Shown in pieces: positions 44,286-55,782 of a DNA stretch of 64,000 nucleotides. Every line of letters begins with the position of its first letter. Positions within the stretch are counted from its first letter, which is position 1. The stretch covers positions 124,001-188,000 of the forward strand of contig VDFB02344295.1 in NCBI GenBank assembly GCA_007258455.2, given 5' to 3'. This stretch comes from Sequoia sempervirens. Taxonomy: Eukaryota > Streptophyta > Pinopsida > Cupressales > Cupressaceae. Made by a program: the position numbers and the translations under genes. The notes below the pieces were generated by a model. That model was not told the origin of the DNA. It searched no databases and saw only the letters and a list, made by a program, of their open reading frames with translations.

Positions 44286-45428
44286 CTAATTCTTAGAGGA
44301 ATTACCAGAAGTAGATTCTACTTCTGGAATATTTCCTTCAACAAAGGGATTCTTTTTCACCCATTTCTTCTGCATTTTCCTCCTGATCACATTTGTAGTA
44401 ACTTTCTCTTTTCCTTTGACATCCTAATGTGTATTATGTCTTACCGGATCTCTTATGTTCTGAAAGAATATGGAAATATGGCCAAATTTGTTGCAATTGT
44501 AACACAACATTTCTCTGTTAAGACCAACTGTTCCACCAATTTTGCCTTGATCTGCATTGGTTAGCAATATGCCCAAGTCTATTGCATGCATAGCATCTGA
44601 TATCTCTATGAAAGTTATTCATCACAACTTTGCATTCACTTGACTTATGACCATACTTATAGCAATTAAAGCACTTACCTGAGAATGATGGTCCACTTGT
44701 GTTCATCCTGCTCCTACACTGAGAAGCCATATGACCAAATTTGTTGCAAAAAAATAGTAGCCATTGAATCTTTGAGCATTTGGTTGTCTTACCGAATTCC
44801 TTCTAGCTACATTCATCTGATTTCCTTGCCTGAATCTCCCTTGTCCAGATTTCTTTTGTCCAGATCCGAAACTTTCTCCTTCTTCATATCCAAGACCTCT
44901 CCTGTCACCATCAGTACTTTGAATTTTAATTAGTTCATCAAGTTTGGCTAAGCTTGCTTTGAATTTCTCCTTGTACCCATTTGCTACAGTAAGTTCATTT
45001 CTGAGATCATCAAGTTGTTTTTCAAGCACTCCCTCATTGTTCTTAGATTGTTCCAATTCATTTTCCAATCGACTGCATTGTTCATATTTTTCTTTCAAGG
45101 ATTGAGCAATATTTTCTTCATTCTTCTTTCTATCTTCAACCTCCTTAGTCATTTTCATCATGATGGATTCCATCTCATGCTTCAAGGAAGCATTTTATTT
45201 GGAAAAATTTTCACACTCTTTTGTTTTCTCCTTTAAGGCATGACTGAGTTGTTCATCTTCCATGCTTTTGTTCTTTTACTTGAGTTGATCACATAATTCC
45301 TTTCTTTTCTCCCTTGATTCATTGATTTTGTCTTTCAATGACTGGATGAATTTTTCTGCATTCTCAAGATTTTCCTACAGTTCTCAGTTCTCAGATTTTG
45401 ACTGGTCAAGATCATCTAGGGCCACCAT
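44286..45428 (-). pseudogene. ORF-A, coiled coil plus multiple CCHC zinc knuckles (Gag-like)
   Basis: From about 45428 the minus strand encodes a long coiled coil (FIQSLKDKINESREKR, ENIAQSLKEKYEQC, EKQLDDLRNELTVANG), then an Arg/Gly/Gln-rich stretch. Four zinc knuckles follow: one whose first part is frameshifted (CNKFGHMASQC), CFNCYKYGHKSSEC, CYACNRLGHIANQC and a last one lacking its final Cys (CYNCNKFGHISIFF). It would bind element RNA. No UBN2 capsid domain was recognised. Stops at four places in the coil are TGA, TAG, TAA and TAA at positions where Arg or Gln fits. The product ends at 44286. Confidence 0.8.
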
Positions 45429-45511
45429 AAGTTGCTATTGAAGACTGCTTGTTTCCAATGAAAACACTTTCCAAGATCTCCCCTAGCTATTAGAATTCTT
45501 TCGAGGAACTA

Positions 45512-45523
45512 GCTCTGATACCA
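45512..45523 (-). other. Primer-binding site of the pol-less element
   Basis: On the minus strand TGGTATCAGAGC, a perfect initiator-Met tRNA match, two bases from the 5' LTR. Confidence 0.93.
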
Positions 45524-45525
45524 AT

Positions 45526-46624
45526 TGTTGGAAACTAGCAACACTGAGAGGGGGGGAGTGTTCTGCAAAAAAATAACTTTATTATTCTAATCATTAACCC
45601 ACTTAAAGCATTCAACCAAAAGATATATGTAGAAAAAGAAAGCAAATAACCACAACACCATAACACAAAGATTTTACGTGGAAACCCTGTTAGGGGAAAA
45701 AGTAGGGTGGATGGCCAATCCACAATATAATTTGAGTATACTCAAATAGAAGTTTACAATATGGGAATGCATTTGCATTTAGGCTCATTTCCTAAAGTTC
45801 ACTACTCAAAATAGGAAGGAACTCTGCCTTATAGAGATTTGGATTAGATCCAAGAAAATGAACTAAAAGAATAACATCTACAAATGCTTGATTATAGTTC
45901 CAATTAGGCTCAGATGTCGATCTTCTATCCTTTTGGTTGATACTGAACTTATACTCTGCTTTGCTTTGACTCGCTCCACACAATCTTTATGCGTAAGTGA
46001 AACTGTGCATAAAATCACTCTAACACCCTTTTGATATTCGCAATAAACGTTGACACACCACACATACATCATAAAATGATATAAAAGATCATACATATAT
46101 ATCCGCAACTAGCAATTTAATCGCAACAAGTCAACTTCAATAAGACTTAAAAATATTAGCAATTGTTGGCTCAGATCTTATGAATTATCCAATGCGCATC
46201 CACAACGGTCGGCCACAACTTAGCTCGGACCAAAATCAAGATAAGCAAACACAAAAATATTCAAATAATTATTCCTTGAATATCTGCAACACATTATATC
46301 AACTGAGTCGGCCCCAAAATACTGATAAAATTAGAAGTATCAATTGGATCTCCAAACTTGCACATGACTTGGTACTAGGTATTAATATTTTTGGATAACA
46401 CAAGAAATATACTGATGAACCTTTCGTGAGATCAACAACTCAAAATAACAACTGCAAATCTATACATGAATCGTTGAACAGCAAACTACCGGATGCTATG
46501 TTCTACCTGACTGTCCACAATCCGACTATTGGTATAAGCAAATGGTGTCATGCAGATCCCATTACCGACTAGGGTTTCCATCAATTAAAACACCAAAACA
46601 TAATTGTAGTGTCTCTTACCAACA
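45526..46624 (-). repeat. 5' LTR of the pol-less element (1099 bp)
   Basis: On the plus strand it begins TGTTGGAAACTAGC and ends CTCTTACCAACA. A TATA-like ATATATATGTATG (minus strand, near 46088-46100) is a promoter candidate. Confidence 0.94.
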
Positions 46625-46629
46625 CTCAT

Positions 46630-48264
46630 AAATTAGGATCTCTTTCCAGTGAATTGATCTCATAGATGAGCTCCATTAACTATAGTATAAATGTACACTG
46701 CACCTAGTTTCCCTATTCAAGTGACCTCATGAAAACTATGAAATAAGTATATAGATAAATTTAGAGTTACTCTCTACGTAATCTAAACTATCTACAACTT
46801 TAGCCAACTACTCCATACAATAGATTTTCATGTTGGGCCCATAGGGTAGATACATTACATGAATATGATGGACCCATTCCCAACAATTAAGAAAATACTT
46901 TTGAAAACAAGTGATGAAAGATACTACAATATAGAGTCTTGAGAAGACTCTTAAAGAGGAAAATAGGGAAGATTATTGGAAGCAACAATAAGATTGTAAA
47001 TTAAAACCTCTTTCATAATTATATTTGTATAAATAGTTTTATGTGATAGAGATCATGATAATAGCTTTGTGATTTTATATCTTGTTTGAAAATTTATACA
47101 TATGTTATAAACAATATTCAATGAGTGTACAAATGCTTATATAATTATTCCATATAAGCTTCTATTATGTAACTTTGATAAGTGTAAAATATTGTGAAGC
47201 AAAGTACAAACCCTCTATTATTTTTATAGGAAGTTTGTGATTAAGCCATATGTATATTGGTTTCCATTGTATAAGAGTCCAAGTTAACATATCATTATAA
47301 GTAAAACTAAAATTACTCTTAGAAAAGAGGAAACACATTGCATGTTATGAAAATGATCTCAAAAGCTTCCTTTGTTGCATTAATTTTTGTGGGTATTCCT
47401 TGTGAAGAAGCTATAGAAATATTAATTTAACTATCATGTACAAAGCTCATGATTCAAAGCATTAGATCAAGGATGAATGGATTTAGCATTCTCCATTCCG
47501 CCACGTATCAACATATTTCTTTGAGGACTAATTATCTACCAATTTACGAGCAACTACATTGTGAAGCTCATTAATATTAGTAGCATGCATTGAATTGTTG
47601 GATCATGTAGGAGTCTCATTTTCTCTATCCATGATACATGATACAATATTTTCTCCTATTCTCATTCTTTAATCAATTTGTCTATATATTTGAATATAAT
47701 TCAGCAATAAAGCTCCATGAATAAGGCTAGAGTTGTGTAATAACCCTTGGCTATAGATTTTAGAATTTTTCTAATTATAGTATTATTTTTTGGAAAATAA
47801 TTGATAGAAAGATTCAATATCATAAAATATATGATGTGGGTATTCAATTTACAAGAAATTAGAAGGAATAAATCTTATTTCTAATAATAGAAGATTTGAT
47901 CATATTAGAATTGAAGATCTCCACCACTGTAATGTTCATGTGTCTCTTCAACCAACAATTTGAAAGGAAAATTTTTCAATCTAACATTTCTAATTATTTG
48001 AAGTTTTATGTGTTTATTGGGTAAAATATTTGACAAAAGTGCATTTAAGTATTGCAAAAAATTCCCATTTTAAATTCTAACATGGGTATGTAGTCAAATT
48101 GCACACATGATTAAATATATTTATATGGTTAAGGGTTAGAAAAATCTATCAAGAAAATGTGTATATTTAAAAGCTAATTTAAAGGAATGATATGCTTTTG
48201 AAGTACTCTAAATAAATTTTCTTTACAAAAACTTCAATGGCATAAAAATATGAAATATTAGGTT
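46630..48264. other. Gene-free AT-rich stretch
   Basis: About 1.6 kb with no ORF, LTR terminus or recognisable repeat. It ends at the ATGGT TSD of the composite. Confidence 0.5.
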
Positions 48265-48269
48265 ATGGT

Positions 48270-49516
48270 TGTTGGCAACACAAGGGCATACAACTGAGAG
48301 AGGGGGGGGGGGTGAATCAATTGTCACAAAATTTTAAACTTATTCAACTTATTAACCTTATTCTTAGATTTGATCAATAACCATGAAAGCATAAATCAAC
48401 AACACATCAAAAACACACAACACCACGATTTTTTACGTGGAAGCCCTGTTAGGGGAAAAACCATAGTGGAGGTTACTCCACAAGATTATACCCTGTTAAA
48501 AATATAAAGAAATATGAATGGGGAATGCACATGCATTTAGGCGCACAACCTAGAGCTCATTGCTCAATTACAAAAGGAAGAAACACTATCTTAGAAAGAT
48601 ATGAATTACATCCACAAGATTTGAACTGAGTAAAATAGCATCTACTAATGCTTGATTACAGTTTCGGTTAAGCACATGAACAATTATTCATTCTTCTTCA
48701 CTCTTCTTCATACTCTGATTCTACCTTCGAAAGATCTGAACAATATTCACACATAGGACTCACACACTTCACATACTCATGCCTTCAAATGATAAAACAA
48801 TTTATCTTATATATCCGCAACAAGAAATTACATGCCTATATGTCGGCCTCAAGAAAATAATAAAATGAATGCAAACTGTTGGCCCAAAACAATAATGATT
48901 ATTAATGCGAATCAACCAAGGTCGGCCACAACATATTGAAGACCCAAAATACAATTCTCAAACACGAACCAACTTCAAAAATTAATCCTCGAAGATCCAC
49001 AACACGCTACAACACCCTGTCGACCAAGAACATGAAAAACATGAACACGCAAGAGAAAATCTCAAATCGCAAGCACAACGATCAATGCAGACATGCAACA
49101 TAGATAGAGTACGATCTAGAAACATCCACAAACATCATGAATCACCAGAAAAGCATCCACAACAACTAAACTTGCTAAAATAAAATCACCTTCATTTAGG
49201 AACACCAACTAAAGCAACATAAAAACTGTCAGAATAAAAATCTTCATAACACGATCAAATCTTCACACGAATCTCTGAAACTTAACGTGAATAAAATAGA
49301 TATACTAAAAAAGAAACCCTATAATCCACAACCTCTGATCATCAACGTACTGAACTCACCGATAGACTGAACTTCACTTCACAACTGACAACTTGCAACT
49401 TATTTCAATTCAATTTTATCAATACCCTCGACATATACAACCTCTAAGACATTAATGCTAATAGTGTTGACATCAATGATAACCACATATTAGCAACACA
49501 ACCACAACATTCAACA
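48270..49516 (-). repeat. Composite, left LTR (1247 bp)
   Basis: On the plus strand it begins TGTTGGCAACACAAGG and ends ACATTCAACA. It is adjoined by the purine tract CCAAAGGGGGAGAT (minus strand, 49517-49530), so it is a 3' LTR. Confidence 0.94.
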
Positions 49517-49843
49517 ATCTCCCCCTTTGGAATTGATGGCAACACATGATGTGAAAAAAACCATCAACGCAACTATCTTCAACACTTACTCCCCCTTAGG
49601 TTCTGACTCTTTTCTCCTCAACAACTCTTCTCCCACATGACTTTTCTTCCTCAGATAATTCACAGTTTTTCACATGAATCTTCTCCCCCTTTGACATCAG
49701 TGGCAAAGATCTCTTTGCTCGACACAAGATCTGAACCACATATTTGAACATCTGACTACTCCCCCTGAGTAGTAGTCACCACAATATCAATCCAAATCAA
49801 AATACGACTATGAAATGCACAAATTGATGCAAGTCAATGCATC

Positions 49844-51190
49844 TTAGTTCTGATTAGGAGGGGTAATCACCCCTAGCTTCCCTCTAAGATACTCAAAAGT
49901 ATCCTTAGGCAACGAATTTGTAAAGATATCTACAATCTATTCCTTAGTAGGCACATACTCTAGTCTGACTTCCTTTTCACTCACCTTATCTCTCAAAAAG
50001 TGAAACTTGATAGACATATGCTTGGTCTTTGAATGCAACACTGAATTCTTAGAAATGTTAATTGCACTTGAATTATCACAGAATATAGCAATGGGTTCAT
50101 CATACACAACTCTGATAGCTTTCAGCATCTGCTTCATCCATAATACTTGCGTACAATTGTTAGTAGCAACAATTTATTCTACCTTTGCAGTAGACAAAGA
50201 AATGACATTCTGCTTCTTACTAAACCATGAAATCAACTTCTTACCCAATAAAAATGCACCACCACTAGTACTCTTTCTGTCATCCACATCTCCTGCCCAA
50301 TCAACATCAGTAAAAGCATTCAAAGTAAGATCATCATTTTTAGGATACCACAACCCAAAATCAACTGTTCCCTTCAAGTATCTGAAAATCCTCTTCACAA
50401 CAGTTACATGAGATTCCTTAGGACCATCTTGAAATCTTGCAACAATACATACAACATTCATGATATCTGGTCTAGTTTGAGTCAAGTAAAGCAATCCACC
50501 AATCATCGATTTGTATCTAGTTTGATTTGGTTTCGGAGAATCATCATTTTGTGTTAACTTGCATCCGATCACCATAGGTGTACCAACTGGCTTTGAATCT
50601 TCCAGACCAAATTTCTTTAGCAATTATTTCACATACTTGGACTAAGATATGAAGATACCTTTATCTAACTAAGTAATTTGAAATTGCAAAAATAATTTCA
50701 TCTCACCAATCATAGACATCTCAAACTCATTTTGCATCTCATCAGCAAACTTCATGCACAAACTATCATCTCCTCCAAAAATGATATCATCAACAAAGAA
50801 TTCAACAATCAGATATTTATCATGATCAATCTTGAAATATAGATTACTATCAGCAATACCTTTATTGAATCCAAGCTTCAACAAATACTTGTCCAATCTA
50901 GCATACCATGCTCTTGGGGCTCGCTTAAGTCCATACAATGCTTTCTTCAATCAACAAACCATATCTCCCTGATCAGTCAATTGAAATCCATCAGGTTGCT
51001 CTACATACACCTCTTCTTCTAGTTCGCCATTTAGAAATGATGACTTGGCATCCATTTGATAAACCTTGTTGTTTTTGTAAGTAGCATAAGCAAGAAATAA
51101 TCTCACAGCTTCAATCCTAGCAACAGGGGCAAAAGTTTCTTCAAATTCAATCCCTTCCATCTAGGAATATCATTTACACACCAATATTGC
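49844..51190 (-). pseudogene. Composite, left half: reverse transcriptase and RNase H
   Basis: The minus strand encodes most of RVT_2: [57 protein letters not shown] and the active site EFFVDDIIFGG (FVDD for YVDD). RNase H follows: DVDWAGDVDDRKSTSG, ISWFSKKQ, SLSTAKVE and IFCDNSSAINISKN. The N-terminal RT block (WVFRNKLNE) is missing because the half ends at the junction. Stops near 50950, 50668, 50645, 50625, 50173 and 49936 break an otherwise single frame. The last stop is at 49844. Confidence 0.93.
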
Positions 51191-51206
51191 TTTGTTTCTA
51201 ACAATT
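51191..51206. other. Inversion junction of the composite
   Basis: Minus-strand RT sequence (homologous to positions 30-40 of this window) ends at TTTCTAACAAT, and the plus-strand LTR begins exactly at its terminal TGTTGAATG. The join at an intact LTR terminus is what an integrase-mediated strand transfer would give. Confidence 0.85.
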
Positions 51207-52438
51207 GTTGAATGTTGTGGTTGTGTTGCTGATATGCAGTTGTCATTGATGTCAACACTATTAGCATTAATGTCTTAAAGGCTGTATATGTCGAGGATAT
51301 TGAGAAAATTGTAATGAAATAAGTTGCAGGTTGTCAGTTGTGAAGTGAAATTTAGTTTGTCGGTGAGTTCAGTACGTTGATGATCAAACATTGTGGATTA
51401 AAGGGTTTCTTGTCGAGTATATCTCATTTATTCATGTTAAGTTTCAGAGATTCATGTGAATATTTGATCGTGTTATGAAGATTTGTATTCTGACAATTTT
51501 TTTGTTGCTTCAATTGGTGTTCCTAATTGAAGGTGATTTTATTTTAGCAAGTTCGGTTGCTATAGATGCTTCTCTAGTGATTCATGATGTTTGTGGATGT
51601 TTCTAGATCATGCTCTATCTATGTTGCATGTCCACATTGATCGTTGTGCTCACGATTCGAGATTTTCTCTTGCGTTTTCATGTTTTTCATGTTCTTGGCC
51701 GACAGGGTGTTGTAGCATGTTGTGAATCTTCAAGAATTAATTTTTGAAGGTGGTTCGTGTTTGATAATTTCATTTTGGTGCTTCACTATGTTGTGGCTAA
51801 CTTTGGTTGATTCACATTAATAATCTTTATTGTTTTTGGCCGATAGTTTGCATTCATTTTATTAGTTTCTTGAGGTTGACATATAGCGATGTAATTTCTT
51901 GTTGCAGATATATAAGAGCGATTGTTTTATCATATGAAGACATTAGTATGTGAAGTGTGTGAGTCCTATGTGTGAATATTGTTTAGATATTTTGAAGGTA
52001 GAAGCAGAGTGTGAAGAAGAGTGAAGAAGTGTTCATGTGCTTAATTGGAACTGTAATCAGGCATTAGCAGATGCTATTTTTCTTAGTTTAAATCTTGTGG
52101 ATGTAATTCATATCTTTGTAAGACAATGTGTCTTCCTTTTGTAATTGAGTAGTGAGCTCTAGGCAGTGCACCTGAATGCATGTGCATTCCCCATTCATAT
52201 TTCTTTATACTTTTAACAGGGTATAATCTTGTGGACTAACCTCCACTGTGGTTTTTCCCCTAACATGGTTTCCACGTAAAAAATCTTGGTGTTATGTGTG
52301 TTTCTAATGTGTTGTTAATTTATGCTTTCATGGTTATTGATCAAATATGAGAATAAGGTAAATAAGTTGAATAAGTTTTAAATTTTGTGACAATTGATTC
52401 ACCCCCCTTCTCAGTTGTCTGCCCTTGTGTTTCCAACA
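51206..52438 (+). repeat. Composite, plus-strand 5' LTR (1233 bp)
   Basis: It begins TGTTGAATGTTGTGG and ends GTGTTTCCAACA. A TATATAAG box at 51909-51916 is a promoter candidate. Confidence 0.94.
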
Positions 52439-52440
52439 AT

Positions 52441-52452
52441 TGGTATTAGAGC
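52441..52452 (+). other. Composite primer-binding site
   Basis: TGGTATTAGAGC, two bases after the LTR; the same one-mismatch PBS as Copia-1. Confidence 0.88.
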
Positions 52453-52493
52453 AGGTTCCTTGGAAGAAGTTTAATAGCTTGAGGTGATCCGGG

Positions 52494-53147
52494 ATGGCGA
52501 CATACAAGAAGGATAGTCTGAGATTTGATGGAACAAGTTATTCTTTGTGGAAGACTCGAATGGAGTTCCATCTGAGATGCATTGGTGAAGCCTACTGGAG
52601 CATTACATACAATAGGTATGTTATTCCTCAGAATGGTCCTACTCCTACTACTGAGATTATAGATGTTGAGTACAATATCAGGGCTAAGTAAGCATTGTTG
52701 AGTGCTTTGACTAATTTTGAGATGATAAATGTTATGGATCTAAAGACTGCTTATGAGATTTGGAAAAATTTGAAAACTTTGTATGAAGGTGATGCTAATG
52801 TGAAGATTGCTAAGTTACAGAGTCTGAAAGGGAAATATGAAATGTTGAGAATGGGTGATGATGAGAACATTACTACTTTCATGCAAAGAGTGAATGGACT
52901 TGTGTGTGGTATCAGATGTGTTGGTGGATAGTTGGAAGAATTAGAAATTGTTGCTAAAGTTCTTAGATCCTTGCTTGTTGCATACAAAGTCAAAGCTACT
53001 GCTATTGAAGAGCTCTGGACTGTAACAAATGTAACCCGAGACATGTTGATTGGTAAGCTTATTGCTTTTGAGTTAAGTAAATTTTGGGATGCTCTTCCTA
53101 AGATAGAATCTGCATTCAAGGCTACTACTTCTAGTAGAGATAAATAG
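52494..53147 (+). pseudogene. Composite Gag
   Basis: The ATG at 52494 opens MATYKKDSLRFDGTSYSLWKTRMEF in one frame with LKTAYEIWKNLKTLYEG and LQSLKGKYEMLRMGDDENI, the UBN2 Gag of this family. Stops TAA at 52689 and TAG at 52929 interrupt it, as does a TAG at 53145 where Copia-1 has Gln. Confidence 0.9.
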
Positions 53148-54014
53148 AGATTTGATCTGGGTGAAATTTCATCTAGAAAGGTATTCAAGTATGAGGAAGA
53201 AATGAGAGAAATTGAAGAAGAGGAGAAGAAGCTAGAGGAGTTTGAAGCACTTATTGTCAAGAGAGAAGCCAAAGGAGAAGGTCAATATAAAGAGAAATTT
53301 CCTATTAAATGTTTTTCTTGCAATAAGATAGGTCATTTTGCATCAAGGTTTCCAAAAAGAGTACCTAAGCCAAGACATAACAAGCCTAGATTTCAAAGAA
53401 AGTGTTATTATGTTGTTGATGAAGGTGTGACAGATGATGAATCTGATAAAGGAAATGGAAGTGAAGATGAATGGGAATTTATTGCTATCAAGAAAAATGA
53501 TCCAACCCCTATTGAATTTGTTAGTTGCTCAAATGTGGAGAAATCTCTAGTGGTTAGAGTTGAAGAGAAAGATGAATGGGTGATTGACATTGGATGCTCT
53601 CATCACATGACATGTGATAAAAGAAAGTTTGTGAGCCTAGAAAAGTATGATGGCGGTGTTGTAATATTTGGTGATGAAAAAGCTAGTGTAATCCATGGTA
53701 GAGGATCCATTGCTCTTGATGGTAAGAATAATATTGATGATGTTCTTTATGTGGAAGGTTTGAAGCATAATCTCTTAAGTGTCAGAAAAATGGTTGACAA
53801 GGGATACAATCTTCGATTCAAGAATGCTAAGTGTAGAATATTGGGGAGTTCTGGAAATGTGATTGCTTCAAGTACAAAAACAAAAGGTAACATCTTTCAC
53901 CTGAATACTACTAGTAAAATTTGTTTGATTGCTCAAGTTGATGAAAGTTGGTTGTGGCATAGGAGAATGTGTCATATAAACTTTGATAATATTGTTAAGG
54001 TAAGTTCTACTTAG
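53148..54014 (+). pseudogene. Composite zinc knuckle, protease and pre-integrase
   Basis: From 53202 a 270-codon stretch is open. It has a Glu-rich helix and a zinc knuckle CFSCNKIGHFASRFP in which the last Cys is Phe. An acidic linker follows, then the protease, with VIDIGCSHHMT in place of VIDSGCSHHM, so the essential DSG motif is lost. The GAG_pre-integrs region (WLWHRRMCHINFDNI) comes next. It ends at a TAG (54012) where Copia-1 has Lys. Confidence 0.92.
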
Positions 54015-54017
54015 GCA

Positions 54018-54566
54018 GTGAGAGATCTTCCTAAGTTGGTAAAGCCTACTAATACTATATGCAAGGAATGTCAGTTAGGGAAGCAAATTAGAATTTCATT
54101 TTGTAGCAAACAACATTGTTCAAAAGAGGTGTTGGAGCTTGTTCATATTGATTTGTGTGGTCCTTCAAGAATCAGAAGTTTACAAGGAGACATGTACTTC
54201 ATGTTACTTATTGATGATTACTCTAGATTGATGTGGGTTGCTTTCTTAAGGGAGAAATCTGAAGCTTTGGAGAAGTTCAAGACCTTTAAGGATATGGTTG
54301 AGATAGAGATGGGTCTGAAGATTAAATGTCTGAGATTAGATAGAGGTGGTGAATTCACTTCTCATGAGTTTAATTATTTTTGTGAAGTGCATGGGATAAA
54401 GAGACAATTATCTGCCCCGCGGACCCCTCAGCAAAATGGAGTTGTGGAAAGGAAGAACAAGATAGTTCAAGATGTTGTTAGGACTATGATGCTGGAAGGA
54501 AATATCCATCATATCTATTGGAGAGAAGCTATGAGTACTATTGTTTACATCCTCAACCAGGTATAA
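54018..54566 (+). pseudogene. Composite integrase core
   Basis: 182 open codons: CKECQLGKQ, HIDLCGPS (Asp), LIDDYSRLMWVAF, LRLDRGGEF (Asp) and QQNGVVERKNK (Glu), so the DDE triad is complete. It ends at a TAA after NQV where the sister copy reads Gln. It is the best preserved integrase of the window. Confidence 0.92.
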
Positions 54567-55270
54567 GTCAAAGGTGATACTAGTAAGACCCATTTTGAGC
54601 AATGGATTGATCATAAGCCTACTGTTAGATATTTCAAAATATTTGGGAGTAAATGCTATATCAAAAGAGATGAAAAGATAGGAAAATTTGATGCTAGGAG
54701 TGATGAAGGAATCTTTCTTGGTTATTCTACTAAGAAGAAGGCCTACTGGTGCTACAACAAGAGATTGAGGAAAATAGTTGAAAGTGCAAATGTCAAGGTT
54801 GATGAAGACATAGCTAGACCATCCATAACCTATGGATATGATTCAGATGAAAGTGAAAATGTCACAGGAAAGAATGTACAGACTCAAAATCAAATTTAGA
54901 TCATTCCGGTGAATCAAGAAAATCAAGAGGAAGGAACTAGTGAAAGTGCAAAATAGAGATCACAAGAGACAAAAGTTCAAGAACGTTCTAAGACTCCAAG
55001 GTATGTAAGAATAAATCATTCAGAAGATCAGATTATAGATGATAAGAACAAAGGTGTCTAGACTAGGAGAAGGATTGTAGAAGAATACTGTCTTATTTCA
55101 AAGACTGAGCCTAATAGTGTGAATGAAGCATGCAAAGATGAACATTGGGTGGAAGAAATGAAAGAAGAACTACAACAAATTGAGAAAAATAATACATGGA
55201 TTCTTGTTTCTAGACCTAAGGACAAAAATGTAATTGGAACTAAATGGGTCTTTAGAAACAAGCTGAATGA
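54567..55270 (+). pseudogene. Composite integrase tail and start of RT, truncated
   Basis: It carries FKIFGSKCYIKRDEKIG, EGIFLGYSTKKKAYW, a linker with three stops, then the first RT block (WVEEMKEELQQIEKNNTWIL, IGTKWVFRNKLNE). RT stops here: the next bases are LTR, so about 1.3 kb of RT/RNase H coding sequence and the first part of the 3' LTR are deleted. Confidence 0.9.
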
Positions 55271-55777
55271 GTATGTGAAGTGTGCGAGTCTTATGTGCGA
55301 ATATTGTTCAAATCTTTCGAAGGAAGAAGCAGAGTGTGAAGAAGAGTGAAGAAGAGTGAAGAAGTGTTCATGTGCTTAACCAGAACTGTAATCAAGCATT
55401 AGCAGATGCTATCTTTCTTAGTTCAAATTTTGTGGATGTAATTCAATCTTTTGTAAGACAGTGTGTCTTCCTTTGGGCAGTAAGCCTTCTATATTTGAGT
55501 AGTGAGCTCTAGGCAGTGCACTTGAATGCATGTGCATTCCCCATTCACATTTATTTATACTTTTAACATGGTATAATCTTGTGGACTGACCTCCACCGTG
55601 GTTTTTCCCCTAACAGGGTTTCCACGTAAAAAATCTTGGTGTTATGTGTGTTGTTGATTTATGCTTTCATGATTATTGATAAGATATGATAATAAGGTTA
55701 ATAAGTTGAATAAGTTCTAAATTCTATGACAACTGATTCACCCCCCCTCTTAGTTGTCTACCCTTGTGTTGCCAACA
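55271..55777 (+). repeat. Composite, truncated 3' LTR
   Basis: From GTATGTGAAGTGTG on, the sequence matches the plus-strand LTR from about 51955 to its end, and it ends GTGTTGCCAACA. It carries a small internal duplication (GAAGAGTGAAGAAGAGTGAAG). Confidence 0.92.
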
Positions 55778-55782
55778 ATGGT

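Larger units (their letters stand above)
39409..46624 (-). mobile_element. Non-autonomous LTR element with a large unknown ORF, TSD CTCAT
   Basis: Two ~1.1-kb LTRs (TGTTGG...CCAACA) flank a 5-kb internal region. CTCAT lies directly outside both ends (39404-39408 and 46625-46629). A perfect initiator-Met PBS and a CCAAAAGAGGAGAT purine tract confirm orientation. The internal region encodes ORF-A (coiled coil plus several zinc knuckles) and then ORF-B (about 1050 codons, unknown). No protease, integrase, RT or RNase H motif is present, so mobilisation would need a Copia partner in trans. Confidence 0.95.
48270..55777. mobile_element. Head-to-head Copia composite, TSD ATGGT
   Basis: The left half (48270-51205) is on the minus strand: 3' LTR, purine tract, RNase H and most of RT. 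At 51206 the sequence switches to a complete plus-strand 5' LTR, followed by Gag, protease, integrase and the beginning of RT, and then the 3' part of an LTR. Both outer ends are therefore LTR 3' (U5) ends. ATGGT flanks the whole unit (48265-48269 and 55778-55782). The two halves belong to the same family as Copia-1 but differ from each other by roughly one base in ten in the LTR start. Confidence 0.93.

Noticed and set aside
51201..51205. ACAAT as a TSD for a separate plus-strand insertion into a minus-strand Copia element
   Set aside because: The right end of the plus half is followed by ATGGT, not by ACAAT plus remaining minus-strand sequence; only ATGGT at the outer ends is consistent.
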